Shown here: positions 36,601-42,600 of the stretch, in pieces
How positions within the stretch are numbered: the stretch's first letter is position 1
Layout of the letters: each line of letters begins with the position of its first letter
DNA from: Ascarosepion bandense
Lineage: Eukaryota > Mollusca > Cephalopoda > Sepiida > Sepiidae
Assembly: GCA_037127315.1 (NCBI GenBank)
Contig: JBBBDQ010000225.1
Location: 613,001-677,000, forward strand
Length of the DNA stretch: 64,000 nucleotides
Direction of reading: 5' to 3'
Translations under genes and position numbers: made by a program
Notes under the pieces: model-generated
Databases searched by the model: none
Told to the model about the DNA's origin: nothing
What the model saw: the letters and a program-made list of their open reading frames with translations, nothing else

Positions 36601-39600
36601 AAAAAGAAGAGGATGTCTGCCACAGTTGCAACTGCTGAGGTAATTATCACCCTTTACTTGCTGTTTTACTGAGGACATTTTTTATGTCAGTATGTAAAAA
36701 TATCAAATGAAAACTATTCCTTGCTTTTTTTTTTTTTTTTCTCTTCAGATAATGAGTTAGCATATATAGTGGAGTTATAATCATGTTTGATGCCAAGATT
36801 GTTGCTTTTTTTCTGTAGTTTTACTGATAAAAGATATTTTAACAAACAGGTTTCCTTTATCGTAAAGAGCTTGATAAGATAAAGTGTTGATAGTTTTAGT
36901 GAAAGAATATGTCACTTTAACTGAGCAGTTTTATGCTGACTTTGAAGTTTCATGAGATCACTGTTCTGATGCCCTTGCTCATCAGGACTGGGTTTCTTGC
37001 TGCTGAGTTTAGGATTTTTTTTTTTTTAATTTTTTTTTTTATTTTATGTATGAGAGTGGATTTCCACTAGATTGTATTATACTGAATAAGTCTGCTAAAT
37101 TGCCTTTTTCAGTTGGCTTGTCATTTAGGTTGACAACATTTATTGGTTTCTGTTTTTTTTTTTTTTTTGGACTGCTTAAGGGTTTCTTTTTAGGTCATGG
37201 TTGGGCATTTGTGTTCTTGTGTGTATTTGTGTGTTTTTTTTTTTTTTTTTTTTTTTTTTTAATCATATCACCCCGAGCAACGCGGTAACGCCACTGATGT
37301 GCAGGAGGCTATGTAAGAGTGAAAAGATTAGAAAAGAGAAAGCCGGAAACCACATCCTAAACAGGGAACAAGGGATGAGCCTCTACACCTGTTTAATAGA
37401 CGTGGGTGGAGTGTGAACCGGGCGATAGTTTAGTCTATCTACTCCAATTGAATTGTGGGCTTTGTGTGGGATTTTTCCATTTAGTGGGGGTTATACTATT
37501 TTATGTATTTTGTTGTGATTGAGTGTTTGTATATTTTTTGTTTGTATGTTTTGATTTTGTTGTTATTTAAAGTAGATATTTGGTTACATGTCTACATTTT
37601 CTCATTATCATGTTTCTTTTATTAAATATTTTACTTTGATTTTAAAGCTGATTATTACTAGTTTCTCTTCTAGGCATAATTTCATTTTTGCTATTGCTGC
37701 TGTGTGGTAGTACTCGTTTTACTATTTCTCATTTAATTTTGGTGGTAATGTTTTGTTTGTTTTTTTTTTTGTTTTTTTCTGTTTCATATGATAGTGTTGT
37801 ATTTTTGTATTTTTCAGTGAGTGATCTTTTGTGATTTTTAAATCTTTCTTTGGAAGATTTTTCTATTGCCTCTATGTAAATATTTTCACTTATGTTGGTG
37901 TTATTTGTCATAGTAGCTTTGTATATATTATGTTGTTGGTTAGCCATTTATTATTAAGTGGACAGTTATCTTTCTTTCAGCAGTTAAATTTACTTGTGCT
38001 ATTGGTTTGTGTTGTTGATGGTTTTGCTGAGTATTGTTGTTTGGTGATTTTTTTCCATATTTTCCATGCATCTGTAACTCATTTTGATAGTATTTTTGTT
38101 GATGATTTTTGATAGTTTGTTGTGTTTGAAGTGTTTTTGAAGAATGTTGAAAAATATTTTTCTTGTTTTTATATTGTTGTTGAGTGGATTGAACCAGATT
38201 GTTCCTTTTCTATTATTTTTGTTTGGTTTATCTTTGTTTGTGTATTCGAGTTATATATATATAAAAGAAAACCAATTGCAAACAAGACCAGTCCCACATA
38301 ATCCCATAATCCAACAAACAGCATGGTTTCTACTTCTACTGATATGCTAACGACCATTACCGAATTCATTTAACAGTCTCTTGATAAGAATGGCAAAGCT
38401 AGAGCTGTTGCTCTGGATATCTTAAAAACATTGAATATCTTAAACTCGCAAGCTACAGGCTATGGCATAACTGGATGCTTGTTTGATTTGATCCAATCGT
38501 TCCTATTAAACCATGTAATACAGGTTGTGTTGAAAGAGCATGTCTCCAAATCCTATCATACAAATGAGTGTGTCCTCCAGGGCTCTATCCTAGATTTGAC
38601 ACTTTTTCTGATCTTCATCAATGATCTCCCTGATTTGATCAGATCCCAAGTAGGAATTTATGCTGATGACACCCCCATTTACTCCTGTCTCAGTAAGAAA
38701 TCTGCTAAGGCTGACTAGCTAACCTCACTGCTGATCTTGAAATGGACCTCCAATCTGTAGTAGACTGGGGTAAGAAATGGCTTGTAGATTTTAATGTTTC
38801 CAAAACAAAGTTACTATTCTTTAACCACCATAGACACTCTCCTGCCCCTCATCAGCATGGATCAAGCTAGTCTCCTGGAAAGCAATACACTGTGCCCTCA
38901 GCCTCACTCTCACAACCAATTTCAAGTGGAGCAGCTACATTGAATCAATAGCTAAATCTACTGCTTGGTCACTGTGTCAGGGGAGGAATTTTTTTTTGCC
39001 TGACTCCATCTTACACATATACAATTCAATTGTGCATTGAATACTGTTATCATATCTGCTATTCATCTCAGGGTTCTTGACAAAATCCAAAGGAGAATCT
39101 GCAATGTAATTGATCACGACCTAGCAGCTCAACTCCAGTCACTTTCTCATCATTGAGATGTGGTTTCCTTCTGTCTCTTCTACAAATATTTCCATGGCTT
39201 CTGCTTCGGCGAGCTTAGCTCTCTGGTGCTACCTTTACATTAATTTACTCGAGCAACTAGACTGGCAACAAGGTCCCACTCTTTTACTGTGAAAATAGTT
39301 AAATGTAACCACTTCTTCTACTATAATAGTTTCTTTTCTTGCACTTCCTATTTACTTACTTCCCTGATAGCTACAATCTCCAAAAGTTTAAGTGCAATGT
39401 CAATTTCTCTTTTCTTCTTGACTTCCATCTTTTCTTATCCTTTCCCCGACATCCCCTGTATCTTGTTCTTTTTCCTTTTAACCCTACTCTCACATAACTC
39501 TCTTCACACCGGTATTCTTGTCTTTTATTCATTCTCTGATATTCCCTGTAACCTGTTCCTCTTTCTATTCGCTCCCTACTTATGTAACCCTTTCTTTTAT

Positions 39601-42600
39601 GTATCCCCTTGTGCACCAGTGGCAGTACTGCCTTGCTTGGGGTGAAATGATAAAGAAAAAGGAAACTGTAACTCAACAGCACCCACTGATGAGTGAGGGC
39701 ATCATAAGTGTCCTCATGAAACTTCAGTTAGCATGAGTCTTCTCAGTTACAGTGACAAATTCTTTGCGTTAAAACAGATATACATGTGTGTGCATGTGTT
39801 TTCATATTTGAAAATACTAAAACTTTGGTAAATTTTTTTCTCCTCTTTCATTTTATAAGTTTGTTAAAGTTCAAATATTTCACAATTAAAAACTTTTCTT
39901 TTATTTTGTTTATTATGAGTTGCTGTATTGTTTTCTTATGTTCTTTTTATGTGTTTTATAGACTGGTACGGTAGAACAACTGGAACAGAAAATTCTGGAG
40001 GTTAGTTAAAAATATTGAATTTTTTAACATACAGAATAACTTTCTTGTATTTAAATTTTTTTTTCTTTTACAAGAAATAATTTATTAATCTTTACTAGGT
40101 GGTTATACTCTTTCAGCCTTATTTGATTGTTAATAAAGTCATTATATTCCCATCATGTCATTTGTATTGTAGGAAGAAATATGGTTTCTTACTGTTCTTT
40201 CCTTTCGATTTTGAATATTATACTTTTATTCACAGTACAAGTGGCAGTACAGATTTGAATGCATGAGGATGCTAAAAATAGACCATATAAATGTTACTTG
40301 ATTCTTCATGTATGTTTTTATAAATTGAGAGAGAGGCATACACAAATTTTATAAACTTTGGAGCTTTCAAATGGATTTTTTAAACTGACTTAAATTTCTT
40401 CATCAGAAGAGTGTGGGTGAAAAACAAGATATCACAAAGTATAAGTCAACATGAAATTACTAAGGAGCTTGCAATATATAGGCATTCTGTTACCCAGAAG
40501 AAGCATGCTGTTATTGGAAGCATTTTGAATAGACTTTCAAAATTAAACAAAAAAAACTCAAAGAAAACTGATTAGGTTATCAATATCCAAAAGTTATCCA
40601 CTTAAGTAATGGATAAAAGCAGCATCACTGACAGTTTCTATAATAGGGCACAAATAATCTAAATGAATACATTGCTGAAAAAATGCCATAACTAAAATAA
40701 GCAAAAGAACAATCTATTATGGGATAATGAAAAATAGGTAACTGTGATATTTATTATTTTATTAACAGAAATAAAATTGAATTACTTTCTAATGCATGAG
40801 AGTATTATCTGAAGATACAAATTATCCAATATATAGAATGAAGATTAAAATTTAGTAGATGTAGTTTTATGGTTTAGGGCTACATCATAAGTGTTGTTGA
40901 AAAAAAGTTGATAGAAATAAGTGGAATATTGAACAGTAAAATATTATGATAAGGTTTTACCATTTAGCAGAAGGTGAAATATTACAATATAATGCAACAC
41001 TTTGTCATACATCACATGCAACAAAGATGAAAACTGCAATGTTACAAGCTTTGGGAGTTGAAATGTCTGTGGGTGTAACAAAGCTGAAAAACTATAGGAG
41101 CTTCATGGGGAATGGCTGAACATTACTTATGAAAAATAATTTTTTATTTTTATTTCTCCACTATATGTAACAGATTACAAATTTAAATGTCCCTAACACA
41201 TCACTCAGTAATAAGTCCCAGGTCTTACATAGAGATGGAGCTACTAATAAAAAATCCGTATAATTTTTATGAAGTGCTAACCTTCAAATGGCACATGACA
41301 AAATTTGGGCCCAATCAGATTATTAGTTTACAAATTAGTTATTTAAGTGAAGCTACTGTTGGAAATTTTCAAAACAATGGGAAAATCTGAGTTTTATGTG
41401 TTGATAAAGCATTGCTTTCTGATGGTGAAAAAATACTGTTCAAGCAAAGCAATAGCTTGATATGTGTTATTCAGACTCTGCTCTGTCGGAAATATTGGTT
41501 AAGAGGTGGTATGCTGACTTTAAATGCGGTTGTACAGACACAAATGATGCTGAACTCTCAGGTCACCCAAAATCGGCAGTAGTCCTGGAAAACACCCTCC
41601 CAAAAAATCCACAAACTTGTTTTGGTCGATTGTAAATTGAAGTTGCATGAGATAACAGAAGTTGAACATATCAGAAGGCAGTGTAGTCATCATTTTGCAT
41701 GAACATTTGTCAATGAGAAATCTGTTCAAAGTGGGTGCTGTGTTTGCTCACAGTCAATCAAAAACATGTTGGCAATTCAGTGTTGTTTGCAACTATTTCA
41801 ATACAACAAGGAGTGTTTGTGTAAATATGTGACAATGGATGAAACATGGATCCACCACTTCACTCTGGTGTCAAATCGGCAGCTAGCTGAGTGGACAGCA
41901 GCAGGTAAAAGCTGTCCAAAACGACCAGACGCAAACATCAGCAGGCAATGTTTTGGTCTACATATTTTGAGATGTGCAAGGTATTTTGTTCATTGATTAT
42001 CTTGAGTAATGAAGAACCATCAATAGCAAATATTATATAGCATCATTAGTTTGTTTGAAGGAAGAAATTGAAAAAAATGGCCACAAATAAAGAAAAAAAC
42101 GATCTTTCACCAAGATCACAGCGATGACAAAACTACATAAATTGCACTTCGAATGGCTTCCACATCCATCTTATCCTTCAGATCTGGCCACCTACAACTA
42201 CTGGCTGTTTGCAGACCTCAAAAGAATGCTCCAGAGAATTTTTGTATTTTGAAGCCAAAGTCAAATTATTCTATAAAAAATGCATCAATTGTTAGAGAAG
42301 TGTTGGAATCACCTTAGGAGACTGTTGATGAATAGTTGAATTTAGTCTAAAAGTTATTTTATTAGTTAGGCTCAGGATTTATTAAGTATATAAATAAATT
42401 TAATGCCACTTTTCCTTGTGGCTTATAATCTTTGCATGCCATATTTTCAGTATTATGTATGATGGCTTTCTATCGTATTGTGTCAATGGAAATGTGACAA
42501 TTGACATTATAATCCTGAATGATCATAGGTGCTACTGAAGTCAAATATAGCTGAGTATAAATTAATCAACTCTTTTAGTTAAGTCACTCATATCTTTTGC

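Noticed and set aside
37046..37416. Open frames rich in Phe from poly-T runs
   Set aside because: They are translations of T homopolymers next to a LINE 3' end and carry no domain.
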